DNA of 32,525 bases, taken from assembly GCA_043758775.1 (NCBI GenBank), contig JAYVMU010000063.1, forward strand, positions 1 through 32,525. The letters run 5' to 3'. The notes below the pieces were generated by a model that saw only the letters and a program-made list of their open reading frames with translations, did not search any database and was not told the DNA's origin. This document shows positions 1 through 7,034 of this stretch, piece after piece. Position 1 is the stretch's first letter, and every line of letters begins with the position of its first letter. Source of the DNA: JACMMS01 sp043758775 (GTDB lineage: Bacteria > Pseudomonadota > Gammaproteobacteria > Burkholderiales > Methylophilaceae). A program made the position numbers and the translations under genes.

Positions 1-120
1 TTTACCGAAATGCCCTTACCCCTGCTCAAACTGCAATCTGAACTGCGACGACGTGAGCGACTCTTTGGCGACCGCATCATGGCCAGCGTGCTGGCTAATT
101 GTAGTAATCTACACCTATAA
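1..120 (+). CDS. C-terminal end of an unidentified protein (partial)
   Basis: An open frame enters from the left edge and ends at the TAA at 118-120, giving 39 residues. The tail is rich in Arg and Leu, with a basic stretch ELRRRERLFGDR that reads like an amphipathic helix. I do not recognise the family from this fragment and assign no function. It could also be a chance open frame, since only 40 codons are visible. A short GC-rich dyad (GCGCA/TGCGC, 141-154) follows the stop but has no T tract, so it is not a convincing terminator. Confidence 0.4.
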   Translation, partial: FTEMPLPLLKLQSELRRRERLFGDRIMASVLANCSNLHL

Positions 121-122
121 AC

Positions 123-286
123 ACCTGGTCAACATTCAACGCGCATAACTGCGCTTATCTGGTCAGTTTTAAACGCGCGTCAACACTGTAGTGGTTAAAC
201 GAAGTGATTTTAATATGGGCAAGCATGTACCCTACGTCGGTGATGAAGTCACTATAGACATTCCTGTTGAAGCAGTGAAAGAATAA
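123..286 (+). pseudogene. Decayed C-terminal remnant of a YceI-family protein
   Basis: The frame 173-286 ends in VVVKRSDFNMGKHVPYVGDE followed by VTIDIPVEAVKE and a TAA at 284-286. This is the characteristic last strand region of YceI-family lipocalin-like (polyisoprenoid-binding) proteins, which end in KRSDF, a VGDEV turn and a final VEA strand. A stop at 170-172 lies just upstream in this frame, and no start with a ribosome site exists. The frame 123-188 (TFNAHNCAYLVSFKRASTL) may be the preceding part shifted by one base, but that is weaker. A full YceI has roughly 180-200 residues, so most of the gene is missing. The family call for 173-286 is fairly secure. That it is a remnant follows from its length. 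Confidence 0.6.
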
Positions 287-304
287 ATTACTTAAGGATT
301 TTAT

Positions 305-541
305 ATGAAAGCCCATATTGCACAAAAAGCCCCCTATGCTGTGGATGTTGAATCGGGTAGCAGTTATTACTGGTGCGCCTGTGGCCTAAGCAAAAGCCAA
401 CCATTTTGCGATGGCTCTCACTCAGGTTCAGCATTTACACCAGTTGAATATATAGCCACCGAAACTAAAACAGTTTACTTCTGTGGATGTAAACAAACAG
501 CTAATCAACCTATGTGTGATGGTTCACATAGCAATTTGTAA
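305..541 (+). CDS. Small CDGSH iron-sulfur domain protein (two motifs)
   Basis: A 78-residue protein with two copies of the CDGSH [2Fe-2S] binding motif: CACGLSKSQPFCDGSH at about residues 24-39 and CGCKQTANQPMCDGSH at about 60-75. Each copy has the three Cys and one His expected to bind a 2Fe-2S cluster, so the protein probably carries two clusters. Bacterial relatives of this tandem type are small soluble proteins of uncertain role, thought to act in redox or iron-sulfur handling. There is no signal peptide or membrane anchor, unlike mitoNEET. The start is supported by AAGGA at 293-297, eight bases before the ATG. The gene stands alone behind the yceI remnant. The family call is sure; the cellular role is unknown. 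Confidence 0.9.
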   Translation: MKAHIAQKAPYAVDVESGSSYYWCACGLSKSQPFCDGSHSGSAFTPVEYIATETKTVYFCGCKQTANQPMCDGSHSNL

Positions 542-672
542 AGTCGTTTAAACGGCTGCGAAATGCTGATATTCACCACAGTGTTAGTGGGTGTCAGCTA
601 ATGCCCGCTTAGGGTCTATAAGTCTCCCAAGCGCTCGTTCCTATTTTGATATTATTAAATATTTAATAAAAC

Positions 673-694
673 GGGTGATTACCGATAATCATCC
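673..694 (-). terminator. Possible intrinsic terminator of pepN
   Basis: On the minus strand a nine-base stem GGATGATTA / TAATCACCC (one A-C mismatch) with a TCGG loop is followed by GTTTTATT. It lies 17 bases past the pepN stop. The stem is weak and the T run is interrupted, so this is a moderate call. Confidence 0.4.
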
Positions 695-710
695 AAAAAC
701 ATATAGGGAC

Positions 711-3317
711 TTAACCCTGCAAGCTTTTACTCACGATTTCGAACACATCGTTCGATAGGTTCGGGGTGTGCATAATTGCTTGAAGTGCGTCTTTCATCTG
801 TGCTTGTAATGCGGACGTATAGCGTTTCCACTCCCGCAAAGGCGTGACCAGACGAGAAGCAATTTGTGGATTAATCGTATTCAATTCTATAATTACATCC
901 CTTAAGATTACATAGCCTTGTCCACTTGGATTATGGAACTTCACAGGATTATTGATCGCAAATGCTGAATAGAGTGAGCGCACCCGATTTGGGTTTTTAA
1001 TATTAAACTCTTTATGGTTGCGTAATCTTGCGAAATCATCAAATATCTCATTTCTGTTGGCCATAGCTTGAAGTGAGAACCATTTATCAACAACAAGCTG
1101 ATAGTCTTTAAATCGATTATAGAAATCGGCAAAGACTTCGTCGCGTGCTGGTTGCATGCTGTCGGAAAGGCAGAATAACGCTGCGACACGATCGGTCATG
1201 TTATCGGCCGTATCATAGTGAGCCTTGGCAAGAGCGGCACATCCGGCGCCATTGGTTACGGTTAATAATTCAAGAACGGTATTTTGTAATGACCTGCGGC
1301 CCATGGCCTCTGGTGAGACAGAGAATTCTTCCGTGTTTCCATTAGCTTCATACAAGTGCAGCAATGCATCTTTATGTGCTCGTTTAATGGTCGTGAGTAT
1401 ATGCGTGCGGGCTTTGTCTATGGCTGCTGGATCAATAACGTTTTGTGTTTGTGCTATGACAGGGATGGACGGCAAAGTAAGGGCGCGAGCTAGAAGGGCT
1501 TTATCGCCCTTTTCGGCAATGCCTTGGCCAATTATGGTTCCAAAATCATCAACAAATTGAGAGATGTCGGCTTCGCAGTCAGTCATCACACGTTCAATAG
1601 CGCGGAGAGCAAGTGTTTGACCTGCTTCCCACTTATTAAAACCATCTGTATCTTCAAGCTGTAATAGGCGAAGGTCATTATCACTCAGGTCTGTAGTTAA
1701 TTTCACAGGCGCAGAAAAATTTCGCAAGATAGAGGGTATAGGACGTTTATTTACGTTTTCGAAAGTGAAGTGTTGCTCACGTTCGGTCATTTCTAGTATT
1801 TGTGTTGTATGAGTTTCGTTTCCCTGTTCATCTAGCAATCCAACCGCAACAGGTATAAGCAGTGGTTTTTTATCTGTTTGACCAGGGGTGTCAGGTTGAC
1901 ATTGTTTTAGGGTTAAAGTGAATTGATGCTTAGCTTCGTTATATTGGCTGGAGGCTGTTAAACATGGTGTGCCAGCCTGTTTATACCATAAAAAGAATTG
2001 CGACATATCGCGCCCGGATGCGTCAGCCATGCATTGAACAAAATCATCACAGGTGACCGCATGTCCATCATAGCGATCAAAGTAAAGATCTGTTGCTTTG
2101 CGGAATGTGTCATTGCCAAGCAAAGTATGTTGCATACGAATAATTTCTGCACCTTTTTCATATACGGTTTTTGTGTAGAAATTGCTGATCTCGATAAAAC
2201 TATCGGGTTGCACGGAATGAGCGAGGGGACTAGCATCCTCTGAGAATTGAAAGCGACGTAAGCCATTAACATCATCGATACGCTGTACCGCGCGCGAATT
2301 CATGTCAGAGCTGAACTCTTGGTCTCTGAATACTGTTAGACCTTCTTTGAGGGATAGTTGGAACCAGTCACGGCAAGTCACACGGTTGCCAGTCCAGTTA
2401 TGAAAATATTCATGCCCAATCACACCTTCAACGCTGATAAAATCTGTGTCAGTAGCTGTTGCTTGATGGGCAAGAACCAATGCCGTGTTGAAAACGTTGA
2501 GTGATGTGTTTTCCATCGCACCCATATTAAAGTCACTGACGGCTACGATATTAAATAAATCGAGTTCATACTCACGCCCATATTTCTCTTCGTCCCATGT
2601 CATGGCTTTTCTGAGAGATTGCATTGCATGGTCACATTGCTTCTCGTCACCAGAACGAACATAGATATGCAGGCCTACGTTGCGGCCAGACATTGTTTTA
2701 AATGAGTCTTCTATGCGGACAAGATTGCCAGCAACTAAGGCGAAGAGATAGCAAGGTTTTGGGAATGGGTCGTTCCATACGGTAAAGTGACGCCCGTTAT
2801 TAAGCTCGCCAGAATCTATTAGGTTGCCGTTGGATAGCAGAACTGGGTATTTATTTTTATCTCCCTCAATGCGTACGGAAAAGATGCTGAGCACATCTGG
2901 CCTATCTTGGAAATATGTGATGCGGCGAAAGCCTTCTGCCTCGCACTGTGTGCAATATGTTCCTTGCGATTTATACAATCCTTCAAGTGTGGTGTTTGAC
3001 TCTGGATTAACTTCCGATGTAATGCTCAGGGTAAATCTCTCGCCTGCATCAATGATAATCAATTTGTCATCAGCAATCGTATAACCATCAAATGGTGTGC
3101 CGTCAATCTCAACCGAGGTGATAGTCTGATTCTGTCCATTTAAGATTAGGTCATTTGAAACGCCATCAGAGTTTTTAATGTATAGAACCTCTGATTTTAC
3201 AATCGTTTTGTTTTCAAATAATTCAAAAGAAAGGTTTACATGTTCTGCCTTATAGGGAGCAGGGGTATAGTCTTTTAGGTAAATTGTCTTTGGTGTAACG
3301 TTAGTTTCTGGGTTCAT
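711..3317 (-). CDS. pepN: Aminopeptidase N (M1 family zinc metallopeptidase)
   Basis: This 868-residue protein is a full-length gluzincin aminopeptidase that removes N-terminal residues from peptides in the cytoplasm. The exopeptidase motif GAMEN is at residues 266-270. The zinc site HEYFHNWTGN starts at residue 302 (HExxH, His302 and His306), and the third zinc ligand is Glu325 in LSLKEGLTVF. Length and motif spacing match the E. coli PepN type. The ATG at 3317 is used because the N-terminus aligns with the family start (YLKDYTPAPY); no clear Shine-Dalgarno sequence precedes it. It is a single leftward gene, unrelated in function to its neighbours. A weak hairpin after the stop may terminate it. 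Confidence 0.97.
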   Translation of the reverse strand: MNPETNVTPKTIYLKDYTPAPYKAEHVNLSFELFENKTIVKSEVLYIKNSDGVSNDLILNGQNQTITSVEIDGTPFDGYTIADDKLIIIDAGERFTLSITSEVNPESNTTLEGLYKSQGTYCTQCEAEGFRRITYFQDRPDVLSIFSVRIEGDKNKYPVLLSNGNLIDSGELNNGRHFTVWNDPFPKPCYLFALVAGNLVRIEDSFKTMSGRNVGLHIYVRSGDEKQCDHAMQSLRKAMTWDEEKYGREYELDLFNIVAVSDFNMGAMENTSLNVFNTALVLAHQATATDTDFISVEGVIGHEYFHNWTGNRVTCRDWFQLSLKEGLTVFRDQEFSSDMNSRAVQRIDDVNGLRRFQFSEDASPLAHSVQPDSFIEISNFYTKTVYEKGAEIIRMQHTLLGNDTFRKATDLYFDRYDGHAVTCDDFVQCMADASGRDMSQFFLWYKQAGTPCLTASSQYNEAKHQFTLTLKQCQPDTPGQTDKKPLLIPVAVGLLDEQGNETHTTQILEMTEREQHFTFENVNKRPIPSILRNFSAPVKLTTDLSDNDLRLLQLEDTDGFNKWEAGQTLALRAIERVMTDCEADISQFVDDFGTIIGQGIAEKGDKALLARALTLPSIPVIAQTQNVIDPAAIDKARTHILTTIKRAHKDALLHLYEANGNTEEFSVSPEAMGRRSLQNTVLELLTVTNGAGCAALAKAHYDTADNMTDRVAALFCLSDSMQPARDEVFADFYNRFKDYQLVVDKWFSLQAMANRNEIFDDFARLRNHKEFNIKNPNRVRSLYSAFAINNPVKFHNPSGQGYVILRDVIIELNTINPQIASRLVTPLREWKRYTSALQAQMKDALQAIMHTPNLSNDVFEIVSKSLQG

Positions 3318-3628
3318 AGTTTTAAAATAACTTAGTTTGTTATATTGTTTAATAGTATAAAAGAGATTGTGTTTGTGTCATTCTGTTTTATAAACTCTTG
3401 TTTAAAAATTAAAATGCATCGGATTTAGATTTTCGATCGTAATTGCTAAATACTATTTTTGGTGAATTCGTTTACAAGCCTCTCACAATCGTCTTGCTAA
3501 GTTGTGAATACGTCAAGCGTGGCTTTCGATAAGCCCATTGTTGAGATGGAACATTATTTTCTCATCTGTGAATCTCATTTTTAATTGTGAAGCAGTCGAT
3601 ATTAATCGCCAACCTTTCACCACTAATA
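3318..3628. other. Intergenic region between nsrR and pepN
   Basis: This 311-base AT-rich gap separates the end of nsrR from the start of pepN, both leftward. It should hold the pepN promoter, but I cannot single out a convincing -35/-10 pair. I see no RNA gene, strong hairpin or repeat in it. Confidence 0.5.
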
Positions 3629-4069
3629 TTACTCAGGCCTTGAATGAAAAAGAATGCGCGCCAGTGGCTCTTGCTGAGACAGCAGATCGTCTAGTGTGTA
3701 CTTATCTAGCACATTAAACAATGCTACCTGTGCTTCTCGCAATATGCCCATCAATTTGCAGGAAGGCTGTATGCAACAATCACTTTGGGTGTCCATACAT
3801 GGCAAAAGGCTAGAGTCACTCTCTGAGTCCCGTATCATTGCTCCAATATTCACAGTTTTAGGCTCCCGCGCCAATCGTAAGCCACCCCCTTTGCCGCGAA
3901 TCGTTTCTAGGTAACCACGTTGTGCCAATTGGTGTACCACCTTCGTCAGGTGGTTTTCAGAAATATGATAAGCCTGCGCAATCTCCGCAATGGTAGCCAG
4001 TTTTCCGTGTTGGAGGCCCAAATACATCATTACCCGCATGGAGTAATCGGAGAACGTTGTTAGGTGCAT
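3629..4069 (-). CDS. nsrR: NsrR-type nitric-oxide-sensing Rrf2 repressor
   Basis: This 146-residue protein is an Rrf2-family winged-helix regulator. The N-terminal part has the family start (LTTFSDYSMRVMMYLG, with Asp8 as in NsrR), a helix-turn-helix (AQAYHISENHLTKVVHQLAQ, about 31-50) and the wing RGKGGGLRLA (58-67). The cluster-binding Cys lie at Cys91, Cys98/Cys99 and Cys104; the Cys98-to-Cys104 spacing matches the second and third Cys of E. coli NsrR. NsrR uses an NO-sensitive iron-sulfur cluster to repress NO-defence genes. The divergent DUF2249/NnrS-like pair and the NsrR-type palindrome between them fit this. The spare Cys and changed first spacing mean another Rrf2 sensor (such as an RsrR or IscR relative) is not fully excluded. 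Confidence 0.85.
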   Translation of the reverse strand: MHLTTFSDYSMRVMMYLGLQHGKLATIAEIAQAYHISENHLTKVVHQLAQRGYLETIRGKGGGLRLAREPKTVNIGAMIRDSESDSSLLPCMDTQSDCCIQPSCKLMGILREAQVALFNVLDKYTLDDLLSQQEPLARILFHSRPE

Positions 4070-4087
4070 AAGCGCATTCTATTCTAT

Positions 4088-4098
4088 AAGATGTATTT
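4088..4098 (+). promoter_or_regulatory. NsrR-like half-site near the nsrR start
   Basis: AAGATGTATTT here is identical to the left half of the full operator at 4135, but the right half is poorly conserved. It lies 19 bases upstream of the nsrR start codon, a suitable place for autoregulation. Function is inferred. Confidence 0.4.
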
Positions 4099-4134
4099 AT
4101 AATATTGATTATACAAAAATGCTATGCTATATTT

Positions 4135-4157
4135 AAGATGTATTTAATATATATCTT
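4135..4157 (+). promoter_or_regulatory. NsrR operator inside a 15-bp inverted repeat
   Basis: The 23 bases read AAGATGTATTT, then A, then an inverted second half ending in TATATCTT. This is close to the known NsrR consensus of two 11-base half-sites (AAGATGYATTT and its complement around one base). It is embedded in a longer perfect inverted repeat: TGCTATATTTAAGAT (4125-4139) and its exact complement (4153-4167), with a 13-base spacer. It sits between nsrR and the divergent DUF2249 gene, so it could control both. Confidence 0.75.
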
Positions 4158-4317
4158 AAATATAGCACATGCAAACTTTTAACGAGCAGTTGACGTCACT
4201 GGAGGGAGCTGCTCATCATGCTTTGATAGTGCTGCTATTCATGGAGAAAACCAGATGTTGCTCGAAGGATAGCTTATATTTTATTAATTAATCTTAATCA
4301 AGAAAGAAGGAACCATC

Positions 4318-4575
4318 ATGTCACAAACTCATCTCCATCTACTTCCAGAGCAGATTTATTCATTCGATGCGCGTGGCGTAGCCAAGCGTTTTCGTCATGC
4401 AGCCATTTTCGGTGCACTTGATGCATTGAATAGCGGCGAAACCATGCGTTTTGTCAACGACCACGACCCACTACCCTTGCTGAGTCAGCTTGAGCAACGC
4501 TATGGTGGAGCCGTTACGATTAGCTATGTGCAGCGGGAACCTGGGCAAATCGTAATCGACTTCGTTCGACTCTAG
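4318..4575 (+). CDS. DUF2249 (TusA/SirA-fold) protein of an NO-response module
   Basis: This 85-residue soluble protein matches the DUF2249 pattern: a first strand ending in DARG, the helix RHAAIFGALDAL, the GETMRFVNDHDPLPLL core (NDHDP at about residues 47-51) and a final QIVIDFVRL strand. Relatives share the TusA/SirA-like fold and often occur with NsrR, hemerythrins and NO-metabolism genes; their biochemical role is not settled. The ATG at 4318 has a good AAGGA site at 4308-4312. It begins 160 bases past the NsrR-type operator and is followed after six bases by the NnrS-like gene, so the two probably form an NsrR-controlled operon. Confidence 0.8.
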   Translation: MSQTHLHLLPEQIYSFDARGVAKRFRHAAIFGALDALNSGETMRFVNDHDPLPLLSQLEQRYGGAVTISYVQREPGQIVIDFVRL

Positions 4576-4581
4576 TAACCC

Positions 4582-5574
4582 GTGCTGCCGTTTCAGGTCG
4601 CAATTGTCCTACTGATTTTCATCGCCGCATCCATTCTCGCCTTGTTGCGCGGAAGTGCGGCGATTGTCCTCTACCATGCCATTTTTACCATTGCCATCGT
4701 GCCATTGATCCTCGGCGCGATGGTGCATTTTGTGCCAGTTCTGACGCGCAGCAGAAGCCCTGGCCGCATAATACTTATACTTCCGATGGTTGCCTTGATC
4801 GGAGGAGTGCTGGTGACCAGTCATTTCGCATTCCCTCAAGCCGCACCATATAATCAATATTTTGGCGCAGCTATCATTGTCATGGTTGTCGCCAGCCTTT
4901 GGTATTGGGCATACCGTTCCGGGAGCAAGGCGATTGGTACACCGCACCCCTGTCTTAATTGGTATCTGGCGGCCATGACATGTTTGTTGATAGCTATCGT
5001 CGCCATTTTCATATCCTATTTAATTCCCAGCCAACGTGCTGCTCTGCGCTTGCTGCATCTGCACCTTAATACATTGGGATTTATCGGCATCACTGCGCTC
5101 GGTACATTGCAAGTTTTGCTGCCCACAACTGCACAGCGGATCGACCCAGCGGCGAGCGCACGCATGTGCAGGCATCTAAAATGGGTGGTGGCTGGAACTT
5201 TCCTCATTGCATGTGGCGCTGCTTGGCACCCAAGCTTTGCCTGGGTTGGATTGGCACTGCTGACAATTCCACTAGCGGGCATATTCAAGTCGTGGCTACC
5301 ACTTTATTCTAGAGAGATATTTACGCTACATGGTGCCACCCCAGCGCTTGCGGCGGCAACCTGTGGTTACGCCATTGCCTTGGCGTTGGGCACAGCCCAC
5401 GCCTATCATTATCCATTCAATCCTGTTGCAACGTTCATCATCGCCTTTCTCATGCCATTGGTGATGGGTGCGGTCGGATATTTATTACCACTTTGGCTGC
5501 GCCCAGGACAGCAAACGGATTGGCATAAGGCAGCCGGAAGCATTTGGGGTTTGGAGGTAGCCTGCGCGCTATGA
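4582..5574 (+). CDS. NnrS-like polytopic membrane protein, C-terminus probably frameshifted
   Basis: The 330-residue frame has about ten hydrophobic segments. Its recognisable stretches are LYHAIFTIAIVPLILGAMVH (about 28-47), HLHLNTLGFIGITALGTLQV (about 159-178) and GAVGYLLPLWLRPG near the end. The histidine-rich helix pattern resembles NnrS and other heme-copper-oxidase-like proteins found with NO-stress genes. The start is a GTG seven bases after the DUF2249 stop, with no clear ribosome site, so translational coupling is likely. The frame stops at 5572-5574 directly after GLEVACAL, but the -1 frame continues from the ATG at 5571 for 44 codons to the stop at 5703-5705 and encodes another membrane helix (LGWVLAVITVSVFLAQILLM). 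This suggests a one-base change near 5550-5570. Confidence 0.65.
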   Translation: MLPFQVAIVLLIFIAASILALLRGSAAIVLYHAIFTIAIVPLILGAMVHFVPVLTRSRSPGRIILILPMVALIGGVLVTSHFAFPQAAPYNQYFGAAIIVMVVASLWYWAYRSGSKAIGTPHPCLNWYLAAMTCLLIAIVAIFISYLIPSQRAALRLLHLHLNTLGFIGITALGTLQVLLPTTAQRIDPAASARMCRHLKWVVAGTFLIACGAAWHPSFAWVGLALLTIPLAGIFKSWLPLYSREIFTLHGATPALAAATCGYAIALALGTAHAYHYPFNPVATFIIAFLMPLVMGAVGYLLPLWLRPGQQTDWHKAAGSIWGLEVACAL

Positions 5575-5705
5575 CTCTGCTAGTGGGAGGGGTGAGTACA
5601 GGCTACAGGCTAGGCTGGGTTTTGGCGGTGATTACCGTGAGTGTTTTTCTTGCCCAAATACTGTTGATGTTCATCATAATTATAACATCAGATTACTCAT
5701 CATAG
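5571..5705 (+). pseudogene. Shifted C-terminal helix of the NnrS-like protein
   Basis: Forty-four codons in the -1 frame relative to the preceding gene encode MTLLVGGVSTGYRLGWVLAV followed by a further hydrophobic run, which looks like the missing last transmembrane segment. It has no ribosome site of its own. It is either the tail of a frameshifted gene or, less likely, a separately coupled mini-ORF starting at the overlapping ATG. Confidence 0.5.
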
Positions 5706-5880
5706 CCTGCTATTGTTCGTCGTAATAATGTAAAAAACTAACGGAAATTGCATAGATATTTATCATGAAACTGAACAAACTAATGAGCACTTTACTGACG
5801 GATTACTAATCTAGTCATACACCTATTCGAGAAAGTTTGTTTCCTTAATCACGGTTTTTTTACGCAATCTTGCTTCTAGC

Positions 5881-6177
5881 ATGCGTCAAGCAATATGTTG
5901 CATCCGGATTGTCGTTCAGATTGCTGGTGTTGGGATCAATGGGGCTATCGCATTTTTGTTGTTCGTTGCACGTCATAGCTCGCGATGGTCCAATTCTGAC
6001 TCCGGCCATAGGGGGACATTTGGTATCGGCGGCATTGGTGTGACTTGTGCTCAGTGGATAGATAGCCCATCATTTGCTACTACAATAGCGATGGCATTAT
6101 CGATACTCACTACGCACTGGCTGCAACTGCCTGCACCTGCCTGCACCCGACTCAGGAGGAGATACTTTAGCTCATAA
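5881..6177 (+). pseudogene. Degenerate fragment of a cation diffusion facilitator (CDF) transporter
   Basis: An open frame runs through this stretch, but it only makes sense as pieces of a CDF metal exporter. The first part (IVVQIAGVGINGAIAFLLF) resembles the AGVGIVINGxTA helix. A second frame in the middle gives GGHLVSAALV, a stop, then LVLSG, resembling the HLxSDALVSxGVVxxG helix. The original frame then gives WIDSPSFATTIAMALSI, resembling WIDPxxSLxIAxxI. The metal-binding HxxxD of that second helix is not intact, the N-terminal third of the protein is absent, and the frames do not join. I therefore read it as a remnant, not a 98-residue gene. The assignment rests on pattern memory only. 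Confidence 0.4.
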
Positions 6178-6249
6178 CTTACTGAGTCAGTATAATTAGT
6201 AATGTATGATTTATACTAATAGTGCATTTAGCCATAATATCAACAAGCC

Positions 6250-6269
6250 ACGTTAGGCTAGCCTAATGT
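6250..6269. repeat. 20-base near-perfect palindrome with 14-base perfect core
   Basis: TTAGGCTAGCCTAA at 6253-6266 is its own reverse complement. The palindrome extends three bases on each side with one G-T wobble. It lies between the CDF remnant and the carboxymuconolactone decarboxylase pseudogene, with no T run, so it is more like a protein-binding site than a terminator. Function unknown. Confidence 0.5.
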
Positions 6270-6386
6270 AAATTAGCCAAATTATTATATGTCCAGAGTA
6301 TTGGTGGCTTTTAAATAGAAATTAAGCATTTCAGATATCCACTCGTCGCACTCTACATCCGTTGTGCAATATTAAGGCATAAGTGT

Positions 6387-6728
6387 TTACGAAGTTTTAG
6401 CTGTATAGGCATCCATGACTCTGGATGAATAAATCAAGGCCGCACCAGCGTTGACTGCAATCGCAACGCCTAGTGCCTCGGCAATTTCTTCGCGTGTGGC
6501 ACCATGTTGTAATGCAGCATCGGTATGCACTACGATGCAACCATCACATTGCCGAGTAACAGCGACTGCTAAGGCAATAAGCTCGCGCATTTTCGCGCCC
6601 AGCAAGTCGGTTTTTAATCCAGCCTAGCTCAACTCTTGATAGCCTCGTATTGTGTCTGGGCTTGGTTTTCCAAGTTCGCCAATGTTTTTTAGAATTTGTG
6701 TTTGGTAAGTGTTCCAATCAAACATCAT
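6387..6728 (-). pseudogene. Carboxymuconolactone decarboxylase/AhpD-family protein with an in-frame amber stop
   Basis: Read from the ATG at 6728, the frame encodes MMFDWNTYQTQILKNIGELG..RGYQELS, then TAG at 6626-6624, then AGLKTDLLGAKMRELIALAV and so on to 6387. Family members read LSGAGxKT without a break here, so the TAG replaces a normally conserved codon (usually Gly) at position 35 of a 113-residue protein. The rest is intact, including the redox CxxC (CDGC) followed by VHTDAAL, and the EEIAEALGVAIAVNAGAAL helix. This family includes AhpD-type disulfide reductases. Translation from the TTG at 6605 could make a 72-residue C-terminal piece that keeps the CxxC. More likely it is a recently inactivated gene. 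Confidence 0.75.
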
Positions 6729-7034
6729 CGGGCAGTCCTCCATAGAAGCGAGTAGGGTACGACATCATATTTGAGCAACAGGTTTGTCAGTTTCTTCTGC
6801 CTCTTTTACTTTAACACTTTTATGAACTTAAAAAATGGGGCATACAAGATTTAGGGTGGTGGATTTCTTTTGTTTTCAAGCATTGCTTCAGTTATATTTA
6901 CTGAGTTGTGACTTCGTGGCAGACGTTGCAATATGAGTGTTTTAAATGTGAAATCTTTCCAAGTTATACTGGTTAACAATTTTCTGCCTTATTTAGTAAA
7001 TTATTTTCCAAAATTAATGTTAGGCAGTTTGCAA
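6729..7034. other. Intergenic region upstream of chrA
   Basis: These 306 bases separate the divergent decarboxylase-family pseudogene and chrA. The chrA frame stays open back to an ATG at 6933, but that extension (MSVLNVKSFQVILVNN...) does not resemble ChrA N-termini. I see no clear promoter, hairpin or RNA gene. Confidence 0.4.

Noticed and set aside
125..178. Imperfect direct repeat CTGGTCA...AACGCGC (125-144 and 159-178)
   Set aside because: Only two diverged copies, no further units or mobile element ends nearby, so it was not called as a repeat.
6933..7034. N-terminal extension of chrA from the ATG at 6933
   Set aside because: The 34 extra residues do not resemble ChrA, and the ATG at 7035 gives the normal length.
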